Shown here: piece by piece, positions 38,648 through 50,100 of the stretch
Position numbering within the stretch: position 1 is the stretch's first letter
Layout of the letters: the number at the start of each line of letters is the position of its first letter
Source: Nereocystis luetkeana
Lineage: Eukaryota; Sar; Phaeophyceae; Laminariales; Laminariaceae
Reading direction: 5' to 3'
DNA length: 64,000 nucleotides
Assembly: GCA_031213475.1 (NCBI GenBank)
Contig: JARUPZ010000024.1
Location: forward strand, 5,984,038 to 6,048,037
Notes under the pieces: model-generated
Database searches by the model: none
The model's input: only the letters and a program-made list of their open reading frames with translations
What the model was told of the DNA's origin: nothing
Made by a program: the position numbers and the translations under genes

Positions 38648-38740
38648 AGCCCTTTCAGGACCGCAGCCCCGGTTTTTGGGACAAAACCAGTCAGATTCTA
38701 AGTAGTTTGTCCCCAAAACGGGACCGCGGTCCTAAAAGGG
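38648..38740. mobile_element. MITE family B copy in intron 1
   Basis: CAGCCCTTTCAGGACCGCAG ... GACCGCGGTCCTAAAAGGG. Arms with GGGACAAAACCAGTCAGA and TAGTTTGTCCCC. Confidence 0.85.
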
Positions 38741-39271
38741 AGTGTTCCACACGGAACCCTAGCAGCTTTGCCGTCCGTCAAGGTCAAGTAAAAGGGACAA
38801 AAAATTGACGTCTCCTCTCGACATAGTTGTTTGCTCGACGTTGCACGAAGGCCGATTTTGCCAACAACAGGAAGGCTGGGGAAAAAAAATAGTTCGTTCG
38901 TTCCCCACATGCGCCCGTGAATACATCGACATCGCCGGCCTTACTATGCCTGGAAGAGGCCGATCGCCAATCCCTGGGTGCTTTGTGTTCAGCGCGCGCA
39001 AACACGACAACGTCTACCGGTCACCCCGAGCAGAATCCTGATACGGAGCAGCCCTCGAAGCCACTCCCTCTCCTGTAGCACCACATAATGGCAACACAGT
39101 TCACACAGGAGAGAGCCACGGGGGGTGGAGGTTCGAGGGTGCCGCGCGTGTCAACCACCTGGTACGCGCTCACCTGCGGGTCGAGCTACGTACAGATGTG
39201 TAGGTAGCTCCATTGCTCGAGCTTTTCATGGTCTCCGTCGCCTCTAAAAGATACCGGTACTGCAACTACTA

Positions 39272-39383
39272 GTATTACGGGGGACCACAGTAAATAGGAC
39301 CTACGGTACCCACAAAAACCTATATATTTACCTATTTTTACTCACAATATTCGGTCCTATTTGCTTGTGGCCCCCCGTAATAG
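39272..39383. mobile_element. MITE family A copy 13 in intron 1
   Basis: Reverse orientation, TTACGGGGGACCACAG ... TGTGGCCCCCCGTAATAG. Flanked by TA. Centre CCTATATATTTACC, empty site. Confidence 0.9.
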
Positions 39384-39636
39384 CAGTGTTATATGTAAGT
39401 AATACTGTAAAATCGAGGCACGTAGAACTACATGCAAGTACTAGTACTGGTACGAGTAGAACCACGCAAGCACTGCCGCGATAGCAAGGACTACAGACAG
39501 ACAGCGTCAAGACAAACGACAGAGTCAGCTCTTTAGTGCCTATCGACGAACCGACATCAATATTCAGAAGAAAGTCAAACCCCATGTATTCGGTAGTACG
39601 TTGATCGACAGCCTCTGGTGTCTGCGGCTCCAGTTT

Positions 39637-39726
39637 TAGCAGTAGTAGTAGCAGTAGTAGTGGTAGTATTAATAGTAGCAGTAGTAGTACTAGTACTAGT
39701 ACTAGTAGTAGTAGTAGTAGTAGTAG
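39637..39726. repeat. (TAG)n/(TAC)n microsatellite
   Basis: About 90 bp of TAG with CAG, TGG and ACTAGT interruptions, in intron 1. Confidence 0.9.
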
Positions 39727-40037
39727 AAGCATTGCCTTCCGGTTTGTACGCGCCGGACTGAGCCCACAGCCTCCCTGTACGACGCATTCACAACATGACT
39801 ACATAGTACCCATGTCCACAGTAAGTAGTATTGCGGGAGGACGAAGTACTCAGAAACCGCGATGGAAGCAAAACCACGCCAGGTACAATATATATATACT
39901 ATATATATATATATCTCCCTCGTAGTAGTTGAGAAGCAAGCTACACTACGCCCGTGCACTGCGACTATCGTAGCAGTCGGGGGGGGGGGGGGGACGTGCA
40001 ACAAGTACGCATGAACGAAAAACCCGAGCTCGTTTAC

Positions 40038-40186
40038 CCGCCGATGCACGAGATTTTGGTACTCCGCGAGAATGCCCGGAACGTTCTTTTCCATCTCTGC
40101 GCACCAGCTAAAGCTCGACGGCTCGTGCCAGGGCCGGGAAGACAGACCGGGGAAGAAGAACATGGTCGGGTTCGGCCTGTGGATCG
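40038..40186 (-). CDS. Hydroxylase exon 1 (first exon identified)
   Basis: 149 bp: 2 bases then 49 codons. It encodes IHRPNPTMFFFPGLSSRPWH, then EPSSFSWCAEMEKNVPGILA and EYQNLVHRR. The F-x-P-G-L-x-x-x-P-x-H/D segment followed by a helix is the usual N-terminal part of the domain. Acceptor AAG|CG at 40187, preceded on the gene strand by a long pyrimidine-rich stretch (the (GA)n at 40246-40291 reads CT there). Donor CGG|GTAAAC at 40037-40032. The frame joins exon 2 in phase 0. It starts with an incomplete codon, so an upstream exon with the start codon must exist at higher coordinates. Confidence 0.85.
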
Positions 40187-40244
40187 CTTCGGGTATAACG
40201 AAACAACAGCCACAACAACAGCAACAGCAACAGAGGCAGAAGTT

Positions 40245-40245
<1 letters not shown>

Positions 40246-40291
<46 letters not shown>
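40246..40291. repeat. (GA)n microsatellite
   Basis: About 23 AG units. On the minus strand (CT)n is part of the pyrimidine-rich lead to hydroxylase exon 1. Confidence 0.95.
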
Positions 40292-40292
<1 letters not shown>

Positions 40293-40379
40293 AGACGGCG
40301 AACGAAAAAGTTGTCAAGACGTTTCGGTATGATAAGGGCAGGCGGGGAAAGCGGGGAGGGCGAAAAGGGACAGAGATGC

Positions 40380-40400
40380 CGGGGGGGGGGGGGGGGGGGG
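40380..40400. repeat. Poly(G) tract
   Basis: A run of about 20 G, not occupied by a retroposon. Confidence 0.9.
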
Positions 40401-40726
40401 TCGCTGTCGAGGTCTCCCACGTAAGTCGGCGTGTTTTTTGTTGCCTGTTGGAGCGAAACAGCCGTGTTGTCGCTGTTGTTGTAAATGAGGCCATACACTA
40501 TTAATAGCCCGGCCAGACCCTCCCGTAAGAAATAGTCCCACAACCGACTCCGTTTTCGATTTCCGGAAAATACTATTTTTTGGGGAGATATTTTGGCGGC
40601 AAAATTCACACCCCTTCCCCAAACAAGAAATTTAGCCTCGCCTCGGAGTATATCCCGGCTCTTGACGAGAGCGCCGATATGGCTGTATGTAGGCTACCAG
40701 GTACAGCAGTATGTGTCTACAGTAGT

Positions 40727-40822
40727 CAACCCTTTTAGTACCGCATTCCCGTTTTGGGGACCAAGTACTTAGAATTTGAGTGATCTATCACCAGAACGGG
40801 ACTGCTGTCCTATAGGGGTTAA
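40727..40822. mobile_element. MITE family B copy
   Basis: CAACCCTTTTAGTACCGCA ... CTGCTGTCCTATAGGGGTTAA. TCAA/TTAA flanks. TACCAGGTA (40695) and TACAGCAGTA (40702) overlap just upstream. Confidence 0.85.
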
Positions 40823-41221
40823 ACACACCACTCTGGACGAGGATATGAGGACCGCTTGGTCTGCTTATTACTGTTGAAACGGTCCTTGTATTTTAGTCTT
40901 CCGGAGGGGTATGGCGTACGTAGGGTTGAGGCGTGGCCTCCTCCAGCGACCATCATGCACGTTGCCCCGTATCTGGTAAACAGTTACGAGCGATTGCGAG
41001 TCTCCTAATTTCGGTAAGGCGTAAAAAAAAAAAAAAGAGGAAGCCCTCTAGACCTTTTGGGAACACCCACCACAGCCGTGACGGTTGCCAACAATTTTTG
41101 GGGAGGAAAGTTTTCTACTTCAAAAAAACAAAACGGCTTTTGCGCGTCCCCGGGTCGTCAAGAAACAGAAATGCAGGCGAGCAGCACAGCGGCACACAGC
41201 AGGACAGCCGCCCAACCACGC

Positions 41222-41610
41222 GCAACCAGCGTCGGCCGACGCAGGAGGGGTGAGGGGTCCACTGCGGAGCGGGGCTATATAGACGCCAAGCCTGGTCGGG
41301 GTGGTGGTGGTGGCCATGGTACCTCGTTCATTCTTTTTCCTTCGTTTTTCTGCAGCAACAGCAACAGCAAGCAGCAAGAAACCTAAGGACGGCACGGGCC
41401 GCGGGGAGGGATAGCGCCAGCCAGCGACTCGACGAAACATGCGCCTAGCGTCGGCCGAGGCAGGAAGGAGAGAGGGGCCGACGGCGGTGGCGGTGGCGGG
41501 GGCGGGGGCTGGACGCGAAGCCTACCGAAATTGGTGATGGTCGTCGTGGTCATGAAGCCTTTTTTTTTTTTTCTTCTTTTTTCCGCAACAAAACAACAGC
41601 AACAACAAAC
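41222..41610. repeat. ~215-bp diverged tandem duplication
   Basis: CAGCGTCGGCCGACGCAGGA at 41227 and AGCGTCGGCCGAGGCAGGA at 41447 begin two similar units that both continue to a GGTGGTCATGG-like block, a T/C-rich stretch and CAACAGCAACA. No gene recognised. Confidence 0.6.
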
Positions 41611-42569
41611 AACAGCTTCGACAACAACCACAGCTGCTGTACGAATTGTCCACTGCTGTGTAAAACCCACCAACGCGCACAAGTTGACGACAGCTGTGAT
41701 ACCCGGCTGGTGCGCGAGTTCCTAGCGAAAGCTATGCCATCTTGATGTACCAGATACTACTGCTGTAGGTATGCTCGTAAGGCACGAAAGTTACCCGTGT
41801 TATCCCAGCCCCTCAGGGCTGACGACGGGGGACGACGGTAGAGGAGGAAAGAGTGCCGGCTGAATCGGATGCCTGCTCTGCTGTAGCACTTCATGGTAAT
41901 CATAATCTCCACCCCGGACATGCCACACCAGCAGACCTCGCTCGACGCATGACCTGGACCTTTCAAGCTCTCCTGCTGCTGTACTCTCACCATGTGATAC
42001 GACGGCGCTCTCTCAAAAACGATGCAGGATGCAGGAGTCCGTCCGCACAGCATCAGCTAACGAGCACCACTCCGTCCCTAAATAGGATGACTGTCTCTGT
42101 CACTCAATAGAACCACTATTTTATCTAATATTAGTACGGAAATCGTCCCTATATTTCGGGACAGAGTGGTACCAGGTACAGCTACAGTACCAGCATGGAC
42201 AAATAGTGTTCTGTATGAAGTACAGCAGTAGTCACCTCGTACGTACGTACCTACGTACGTACCAGTTATGATACAGCCGTACACCGGTAGCACATGTTGT
42301 AGGCCCTTCACCGGGTACGGTCGAACCACTGGTGCACCGAATGCAAAAGGTTGTATTTAAAGCATTGACAGAGTACAGAGTAGGCGCGTCAAATAATAAG
42401 GAGCATTGACAGAGCACAGCGCAGGCGCGCCACCGTCGCTCGAGGTGCCGCCGGGTTGCCTGGTCGGCGCTGCCGCGGCATTTCTCAGCCGCGCTCGGCA
42501 GCAGTAGTCCGCATGCTCGACCTCGGTCACCGATGGCAGGAGGGGTGATCACACACCTTGATGGTGGAT

Positions 42570-42912
42570 ACGTACGGAGGTTTTCGCGCTTGGCGCCTGA
42601 AGCCGACCCTCCGGCCCTAACCCTATTCGTACCCCTTACCCTATGCCAGTGGCCAGTGTTTCGATGCTGTGCCTGGTAAGACTCTAGGTTGGCTCGGGAT
42701 GCTTGGACGCTGTGCTTGGAAATACTCTGTAGGTTGATTCGGCCGGCTCAGCATGCTGTGGCTCTGTGGCTGGGAAAGACTCCACAGCAGTCTACAGCAG
42801 TAGTAGTAGTAGTAGTAGTAGTAGTAGGGTTGATTGAGCCGCACATAACCCTTACACCCTTGACCAATCAATCAGAGTGCCTAACTGACTACCTTAGGAA
42901 GATCGACTATTA
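42570..42912. repeat. Dispersed repeat family D, copy 2, with (TAG)n
   Basis: Homologous to 14595-14890 (CGCTTGGCGCCTGAAGCCGA ... CTACCTTAGGAAGAT). At 42793 it has TACAGCAGTA continuing into about ten TAG units, where copy 1 has TACTGTA. Confidence 0.7.
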
Positions 42913-43014
42913 ATATCAACCCTTCAATGGCCCTTTGCTACTCACTGTACTGATGGCCGGTTTCCCGCGAAGGGCAAAGGGTGACCGGGTTCCCGTACGT
43001 ACGACGAGGGTGAG

Positions 43015-43310
43015 CGTTTACACACATTGGACAGAACATGATCTATTAATAGACTATCTACAGATAGATCATCTACAGTACCTTGTATATCCTAACGTGG
43101 TGTTACGAGATGCTGTGCAGGATCTGTGACGGACAGACCCAACCCAGGAAACATGTGCTAGAGCATGCACGTTGACACGGTTCCCACCCCGGGCAACATG
43201 AGACAGATCACGCAGATCGGGGATATATTATCTGACTTGAAAGATCTAGATTATGAAGTGGGAATCGGTGATCTAAAATCACAGGTATCAAATGAGACTC
43301 ACTTGACTTC
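43015..43310. repeat. Dispersed repeat family H copy
   Basis: CATTGGACAGAACATGATCT, CAGATAGATCATCTACAG, AGATCACGCAGATC and GAAAGATCTAGATTATGAAG, shared with 31.8-32.2 kb and partly with 10.5 kb. Confidence 0.5.
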
Positions 43311-43479
43311 ACGCATACAACGTGGTCGTTAGAAGGGACAAGGAGTTTGGTACTCTGTAGTAGATTACCCCTTCTAGTCGTCAAAGTTGCTACTCAAACA
43401 GGCGGTACCGCTTGGTGGTTTGTTGGCTACTCGCACTTGCGGAAGTACTCGCGCAGGCTCATAGGGTCAGAGGCTAAAT

Positions 43480-43788
43480 ATGAGCTACTCGGAGAAGCTT
43501 CGGAACCGATTACAGCATGAAGTTGCTGTTGCAAGGGACATCACCGCTATAGCTGGTGCCCTCAATCGTCACGAGTTACACAGAGAAAAAGCGGCCACGA
43601 ACTATACGTATGGCTCACATGTTCTTGTCCTGCATATTGCACTCTTTACTAGCGTGGCCGCCATGTCAGCAAGAAGACCAAAGATGATACATGCTCGCAC
43701 ATCGCACTTCGCACTTCGTCCTGAAAACCGGGGTTTCCATATCTTGATTTCGCATACTGGTGTAGGGTTTAAGTTGGGATATTTTTAA
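43480..43788 (+). CDS. Anonymous ORF, 102 codons
   Basis: ATG at 43480. The first 40 codons (MSYSEKLRNRLQHEVAVARD and ITAIAGALNRHELHREKAA) look like a charged amphipathic helix and less like random sequence than most frames here. The rest is unremarkable. No family recognised. It could be an exon whose real end is before the stop. No strong splice site was noted. Confidence 0.25.
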   Translation: MSYSEKLRNRLQHEVAVARDITAIAGALNRHELHREKAATNYTYGSHVLVLHIALFTSVAAMSARRPKMIHARTSHFALRPENRGFHILISHTGVGFKLGYF

Positions 43789-43791
43789 CCA

Positions 43792-45700
43792 CTAAAACAT
43801 GACAGCAGTGGATCTTTCAGTATCTTTCTTCTCCCCTTCTTCTTGTGTATGCTGTGATGCTGTGGCCGTTGGGCGGTTGTTCCAGAGAAACGGGGGTTGC
43901 GTCAAATTACCTAGTGCCCTCGTGCTGTAGGTGCTGTCGCCGTTACCGGTGGCTTGCACTGTCGACCAGCAATATGCCATCCAGGACGCAATCAATCCCG
44001 CAGGGTATCTGTCCCGCAGTCCCGCCGGGTTTTTCCTTGAAGAGAAGGAGCACGTTACGTAAAAAAGCGACGAGCAAGACGTGAATAAAAGGCTCAAGAT
44101 GACACTCGACCGGGATGCTACAGCAGCACAACGCTACGTTTCTGTATTCTATCTTCTTGTATCACTGCGTTTGTACGAAGCGAGCGCCGTTTCCTTAGTC
44201 TATTCCCCAAAACAAAGAATACACGCACACGGGGCTATACGCCTGTGCTGTTGTTGTGAACCTGAACCTGCCAGCCCGGGTGGTATAATACGAGTAGTGC
44301 TTGCCCCGAGGCACATGCACCAGGCAAGGATATTCACGCATGTGGAAAATCGCGGCTACGTGAAACAACCACGAGCAACTGCAGTATATAATAATCGAAG
44401 GATTCGAGCATCGAATTGCGTGCAGAAAACACTCCACCCCGTTCTTTGTGACTTTCCGTGATACAAGACCATCCCACACGTCCTGGAGATACCGTCGTCA
44501 ACTGTCTATTAATACATACATGACACATACACCAGGCGGTACAGGACATGCCGTAGACCAGCCCGAGCTGAATTTCAAATTGATCGGAGAAAGGACTAAC
44601 TTCTTCAGTTTAACCATTCAACCATTCCCGAGCCCTCTCCCTCCAGAAACCTCAGCCGGTCACTCATGCTGGCCGCTTTTTCTTTCAGAGGTGTTATGCG
44701 CCACGTATAGCTCTCTCGGCGGAAGGGGGAAAAAAAAACAAAGGCCCTCCGAACCGTATCGCAGGCGGCCGTACGGCAACAATCATACTATACTACTCTG
44801 CCCCTATATATAGTGATATTTTTTATCTTAAAAACTGGATACAATCGTCCTTGTACCGAGCGAGAAGCCGAGATACCCCTAAAGGGGCACGGTGTGTACC
44901 CTTAAAAATGCCAGAGAAAAAACTTCTCCTGAGTTTGATGCCAGTGGAACTCATGTGGGCATTTTTCCTCGTAGCGTCGTAGTGCCGCGTTGCGTTCATT
45001 CAGCGCCACGCCTTCCGGAAATTCTAACCCCGGGATGCAATTTTCTGGACGTAGTGCTAACGTTTGACCTCAAGCCCCCCGCCCCCCCTCCCTCCGTTCG
45101 TCCCTCTGTCTCCAAAAACCGTAAACACGAGACCAACCCCCCCCCCCCCCCCCGCCCCGCCCACCCCCTAGTACAACTGCTACGTTGGACAGCTACCTGC
45201 CCATCTTTCAATCCCGGAATGGTTCCGGAGACCCAATCTCCCAACGTCTCCGCTGCGGCCAACGAATCCGCTCCTCCCACACCCTCCCAATGGCCATCGA
45301 TGCCTGAACACGATCCCTGCCTCAGTACTGATGTGCCAACTATCGACGACGAGTCGTTCCCCTGAGCGTGAATGTAAGCAGTAGTGTCCCTGCAGCCGTC
45401 ATACGTTGCTGCAAGGCTATAAAGTGGCTCATTCGGACACTGGCTACGCACCAAAAAGTAGTATCGGCCGCAACAGGCAGCCCTGCTGCGAAGAGCAGCT
45501 GCGCTGCAACGGAGAACTGCAACGACACGCGGCTTCTCGTTCGTCCGGTTTGTGATACAATTTATTCCGCTAAACATTTCACTACGTGATATAACTCATA
45601 ATCTTCGGCTCAGCGCGCAGCTTTTGCGTGTTGGCTTGTCTACTATTATACCACACTCGCCATGTGGGCGTTTTGGTGATCTCGTCCGACAACCGGACAG
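43792..45700. other. Stretch without supported gene
   Basis: Several frames of 60-190 codons lie on both strands at 44.9-45.6 kb (Pro/Ser-rich on plus, Gly/Ser-rich on minus) around a C-run (45138-45153). They may be an extension of the decayed retroelement to the right. Nothing else is supported. Confidence 0.35.
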
Positions 45701-45709
45701 CACCCTGTC

Positions 45710-45829
45710 CTATTACGGGGGACCATAGTAAATGGGGCCTACGGTACACACAAAAACCTACCAGGGGTATATATTTCGCTATTTTTACTAAAAATATCTA
45801 GTCCTATTTACTACGGTCCCCCGTAATAG
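45710..45829. mobile_element. MITE family A copy 14 with a longer insertion
   Basis: Reverse orientation. Where the reference has CCTATATATTT, this copy has CCTACCAGGGGTATATATTT. Removing CCAGGGGTA restores the spacing, so a CCWGG-like insertion with two extra G sits at the same TA. Confidence 0.88.
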
Positions 45830-45839
45830 TTCGACAAGA

Positions 45840-47720
45840 TACAAGATCTGAATGCGTTTGGATCAGCGGGATTGTACTTTTTACCCTGTCCCGCACCTGA
45901 CCTCATTTTCCAAGGTTCCGGCCAGGTCTCTTTTTCTAACCTTCCCCCCGGCAGTGCTTCAGCGTCCATACATGATTACCGACCCAGGGCCTACATTTTC
46001 CCCCTCCGGTATGTCGGCGCCGAAGCGAACTCATTTCCATTGACGCCGTCGCTTGTCCAGGCCAACCCAGTGCCCCGTTTTTAGCGCCCCAGCTTTCACC
46101 GATCGCTACCTGGTAATCGTGCTCCTCGACGACGTTCTCTTTGCCCGACACGGGAAATAATTTGTTACTGTCGGACACCAAGCACACCCCGCTATCAGGA
46201 TCCACACACTTCATGTTAGAGAACCACCTCGGCTCGGCACCTCGTTTTCTCCGCCGGTTTGGATTCCATCATGCGATCTTGAAGAAAACTTTGCACGAAG
46301 CTACTACTGCCGCCCGCCGTCTCCAGCGTCCGCGCCCTGCACGTCAGCATTCCTTCAAGAAATACCGGAGACCATTCCTCTCCAGAGGCCCCTCCCCACA
46401 CACCCCGCCCCCTGACTCCGCCGCCGAAGGTGCTCTAACCTAACCTCCTGGAGCGCCTAAACGGAGACGAACGAACCCGCTTCCTTCGCGTTGGAGACCG
46501 CCCTTCTCAGAGTTTTCGCGGCATCGTGTCCAACCTTCACAGATCGACTGGTCGCCGTAGGTAAACCGTGCAGGATATCGCGTTATTTGCGAGTTCCCCG
46601 ACGTGTGTTTCAGCCTGGCTCTGCTACCTGTTGCTGTTGAAGGTTTCCATGCCGCCGGCCAAGCCCCCCATCACTTCTCGGCCGTACAATATCAACCCCA
46701 TCGTCGACGTCAAAAAATTCGATGCCGCCACCGGGCTCATCTATAACTCCCCAACCTCCCCTTACTCCAGGCCCTTGCCGGTGATCTCTCAAAGCAAGAG
46801 GACTGTCCGCACCACTAGATTCAGCTCCCTCGGTCGGCTCCCCCGTATACCTCGCGTTGACGAAACCCTCGCTTCTCTCGGAAAATGGGCCCATCTTCTA
46901 CCTTTTCGACCTCGTCTCTTCGTTCCATTAGACCACCGTCGACTAGAAAAGCGCCCCCTTCGCCGCCTCCTGCATGCTTACTGTGCAGCGTGTCGGGTGA
47001 CTCCGCAGTAGCGGCGTGGTCGGGTGTCATCCCTCCATCTGATCGAGCTAATCAAAGGCCTCGAATGGGTGTCTTTTTTATTACATACCGTAAAAACCGC
47101 GGCGCCTTCCTTTTCAGCCCCGACTTCGCGTCACGCATCGACAGCACCCAAGCCGTATTCCAAACGTTTCGGCGGAGGCACAGCCGTGAGCCCTCGCAAC
47201 CTTGCCGATGCCCAACTCAGCGCCACCAACGCCGTTTTTCTTTGGATACGCCATCTCCCCGGCCGACTTCCGCCGTAACGCTAATGAAGTGACCGCCCTC
47301 ACCGACATGACCATGCCGAAAACAACGTGAAATACGTTCGCCCCATCCTGAGCAACCTTTCCTATTGCTGTACCGCAACTTTCTGACACACACGAAACGT
47401 CCGCACGTGTGTGTGCCTTCCGTCAATGCCCTTTCCTGAACAAGGAAGCGAGCTTGCATTCGTGCTGGGCGTGGAAGCCGTTATCGCGACACAGTCTCAG
47501 GGGCCTCGCCAATCCACCAATCTTGGTCTTCCCTGAATACTATCGCCGCGTCGGCATGCCCTACGACGCCAGCGGGGGCGTCCTCGGCGCCATGCTTCTG
47601 GAAGAATCACCGGACGGCTCCGACCGCCCCGTCGTCCTTGTGAGTCGATCCCCCCTGGGTTCTGAACGTTTTGCGGAGCGCCCCTCCTGGCCTCGAGTTT
47701 GAAATCGTCACGTGGGATGT
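45840..47720 (+). pseudogene. Decayed LTR-type pol (RT and RNase H remnants)
   Basis: Near 46100 the plus strand reads DRYLVIVLLDDVLFARHG, which matches the catalytic box region (x-x-DD-x-L-x-F) of LTR-element RTs. Near 47540-47690 it reads PPILVFPEYYRRVGMPYDAS, then GGVLGAMLLEESPDG and PVVLVSRSPL, matching the start of RNase H in Ty3-type pol (pvL.fPD...DAS..g.GavL). Between are frameshifted Pro/Ser/Arg-rich segments. No LTRs were recognised. C-rich plus strand throughout. Clearly dead. Confidence 0.65.
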
Positions 47721-48444
47721 TTAAAGTCTCCCCTGTGATCCACGGGTGACCTTTGGTCAACAAATCTTCTCCGTCTGCAATAAACTAGACAATACTGCCA
47801 ATTTTTGGCGAACACAACATCCTTAGTTCAGCACGGGCAGGAGCTTATCTCCGCGTGTACGCGCGCTTTGAAAACACCGTAGAGGCACCGCCAACGGTAG
47901 GCCCGAACACCTCCCCTGCCCCCCGCAGCAGCCGGCCACCATACTCGACCAATGTTAATCCGAACAGCCTCGACGGCCCAGATCCTGCTGGCGCCTTACC
48001 CTACACAGGCGCGTGGTCTCACTCCGTGAGAGATTTCCATCTGAGCATTGGTGAAGATATATCCATCTCCCCTCCGACACTTTCCCATCGTTGCCATCGC
48101 ACCTCCCCCCCCCCCCCCCTTTCAACCGGCGGCGAGACTTTGGGGATGATTTCCGCAACTGGCCGCGCATATACGTTACCGATTCAGTCCGCTTTCCATT
48201 TTTTTATTATGTTTATATTTCCTCGCAAGACGGCGGCGCCAAGTCAACAACCCAGGCCCGAGAACCCCACGTAGACACCCATACACCTCCTGGGTTTTTG
48301 GCATACATGAATCTCATTTCTCCCCACCACCCACCCCTGGCGCCTCGGAGTAAAAGCCGCTCCTCATCGTCCGGCGTCACTACCGCTCGCGACCTCCGCC
48401 GGCTGTGGGTTTGGCCGCAGGGCGCCCGGTGCCGGCCGTCCCAG
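47721..48444. other. C-rich stretch, possibly the tail of the decayed element
   Basis: Frames are broken. It holds a C-run near 48107-48119. No feature recognised. Confidence 0.4.
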
Positions 48445-48597
48445 AATATCATCGCCCAACACCTCACGGCGCCTGGCGCTTGGCGCAAACACTGTCTGGC
48501 TGGTGGGAGAAAATCCGACGAGCTCAGTCCCGGCATTGTACCGGTGCGAGGGTCTATGGTCATACGACTACTACTGCCATGCATGACATGAGCGCAC
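48445..48597 (+). mobile_element. Poly(C) retroposon family 2, diverged copy
   Basis: ACACCTCACGGCGCCTGGCG ... CGAGGGTCTATGGTCATACG ... GCATGACATGAGCGCACG followed by C7. More mutated than other copies. The adjoining 5' sequence is not a C-run. Confidence 0.7.
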
Positions 48598-48837
48598 GCC
48601 CCCCCTCCGCTGCTTGTTCAGTCCCAACACCAGGATGCCGTCATGAACCCTACGACCGAGTATCATCATTGGCCGTACCTTCCGACGGCGGCCGTCGTCC
48701 CCCTCCACAACCATCGCGACCATGATCGGCCCCGCCCACCGACATCAGCTTCTTTCTCCGCAAGAAACCCTAGGATCACAGCCAACACCCCCCGCCCTGC
48801 AAGGACTTTGACTGCTTCCGTCCGTCTTCCGGATGCT

Positions 48838-48937
48838 GTTGTTGCTGATGGTTGTTGTTATTGTTGTTGTTGTTGTTGTTGTTGTCGTCGTCACGGTCGT
48901 TGTTGTTGTCGTTGTTGTTGTTGTTGATAATGATGAT
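48838..48937. repeat. Imperfect (TTG)n microsatellite
   Basis: About 100 bp of TTG with TCG, ACG and ATG interruptions. Confidence 0.9.
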
Positions 48938-49099
48938 GTTGCTGCTGAGCCCACTGACAACCCTCACCTCAGTTCCTGTGTTAAGCTGTAAACTCTGTAC
49001 ACACGTATTTGTAGGCACTGAACCCCTTTTTGTTTTTCAACGACTGGATGCACGCCACCCTGGCGGGACCACACAAAACGTGGTGGCTTTAGTGGAGGC

Positions 49100-49860
49100 A
49101 GTAGATGCGAATCCTGCCGACGACGCTAAATGTTGAGCTCGGCCTCCGAGGAGCGGGGAGATGCAAGGGTGTCTGCGTTCTGCGCTGCTTCTGCAGCTGT
49201 ATTGGTGCATATCGAATTAATTTTATTACGAAGACTGCTACGGTAGAATTACAGGTATACGAAGGCTCCTACAGTAGAACTAAAGGTTACATGTAATTCT
49301 ACCAGGTGTTCCGGTATACTCATACCGTAAACTCTACTAGGCACTTTGGTATGTTGCTTTTGTTGGTATACCTGCAACACACATCCCCTCCCAGGCTTGC
49401 CTAGCAAGCAGGTCTTGCGCTATCACTCGCTCGTGCTTCGTTCGAAGATCTTGGTCGTATTACAGTACACAGAGTATCCAATTCCACGACCCGGACCGGA
49501 TGAGTTCTCTGAACGAAGGCGGGAGGACTCATCTCTCGAATCGTCCCCCGTTTTCCCATACATATCATCCAAGTCATATATACGTCATCCCTTTCCCGTA
49601 TGACCAAATCTTGGAACCTAGGCCGTTGCAGGCTTCCAGGGCGATGCCATAACACCACCCCGATGAGTCGTGTATGCAGAATGATAGAAGATTCGGGAAA
49701 ACGCCGGTTCCACGATATAGAGCATGCATCGAAGATGCGGCTCGTCAAAACCCAAACACCGCTTCCCTTCGCGAGGCTACGAAGCCCCAGGAAGAACGCC
49801 CAAACAGAGAAAACTAGAAACCCAGTCGCATTGGCGGACTCGCCAGCGCAGGAGCTACCG
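49100..49860. other. Stretch without supported gene
   Basis: Short frames only. TACAGTA motifs at 49272 and 49463. Nothing else recognised. Confidence 0.4.
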
Positions 49861-49875
49861 TCTCAGCGTCGGGGG

Positions 49876-50100
49876 TGTGTACTCGATAGGAGAGATGTAC
49901 TCGATCTCATGCATGGCCGTAGTCGTATGACCATAGACTCTCGCATCCCTACAATGCCGGGACGGAGCATATCGGGTTTTCACCGACCAGGCAGACATTG
50001 CTTGCACCAAGCGCGAAGCGCCGTGAGGTGTCTGGCGAGTCGCATGAAGGGTGAGCTGCATCCTACTAAGAACCGCTTTTGAGGCGGACTTGCATATGGA
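49876..50100 (-). mobile_element. Poly(C) retroposon family 2 with a clear target-site duplication
   Basis: Minus strand, 225 bp, from TCCATATGCAAGTCCGCC to TCGAGTACACA. The plus-strand sequence TCAGCGTCGGGGG occurs at 49863-49875 and again at 50101-50113. The 13-bp duplication includes five G of the tract. This copy shows most clearly that insertion occurs at the edge of a G/C homopolymer and duplicates it. Confidence 0.92.

Larger units (their letters stand above)
16269..40186 (-). other. Gene span: aspartyl/asparaginyl beta-hydroxylase-type oxygenase
   Basis: Minus-strand gene reconstructed from four exons in the correct protein order: 40186-40038, 38503-38369, 30227-30050, 16378-16269. 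The family hydroxylates Asp/Asn side chains using Fe(II) and 2-oxoglutarate. Seen here: the first iron-binding His in AAHTAPCN, the second in EHEVWN, and the Arg expected to bind 2-oxoglutarate in ERVLLLFD. As usual in this family there is no acidic third iron ligand (HTA, where animal enzymes have HTG). Phases match where checkable: exon 1 to 2 is phase 0, and exon 3 to 4 splits a Gly codon as G|GC. The N-terminal exon(s) upstream of 40186 and an expected small exon between exons 2 and 3 were not found. The introns are 1.5, 8.1 and 13.7 kb and full of mobile elements. Confidence 0.85.

Noticed and set aside
37734-38716. Long Pro/Ser/Leu-rich frames (over 280 codons) on the minus strand and a Gly/Glu/Arg frame on plus
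   Set aside because: They are translations of the (GGGGA)n repeat. Only the embedded exon 2 of the hydroxylase (38369-38503) is real coding sequence.
46568-47011. 147-codon plus-strand ORF as an independent gene
   Set aside because: It lies between RT and RNase H remnants of a decayed pol and shows no separate domain. More likely a frameshifted part of the element.
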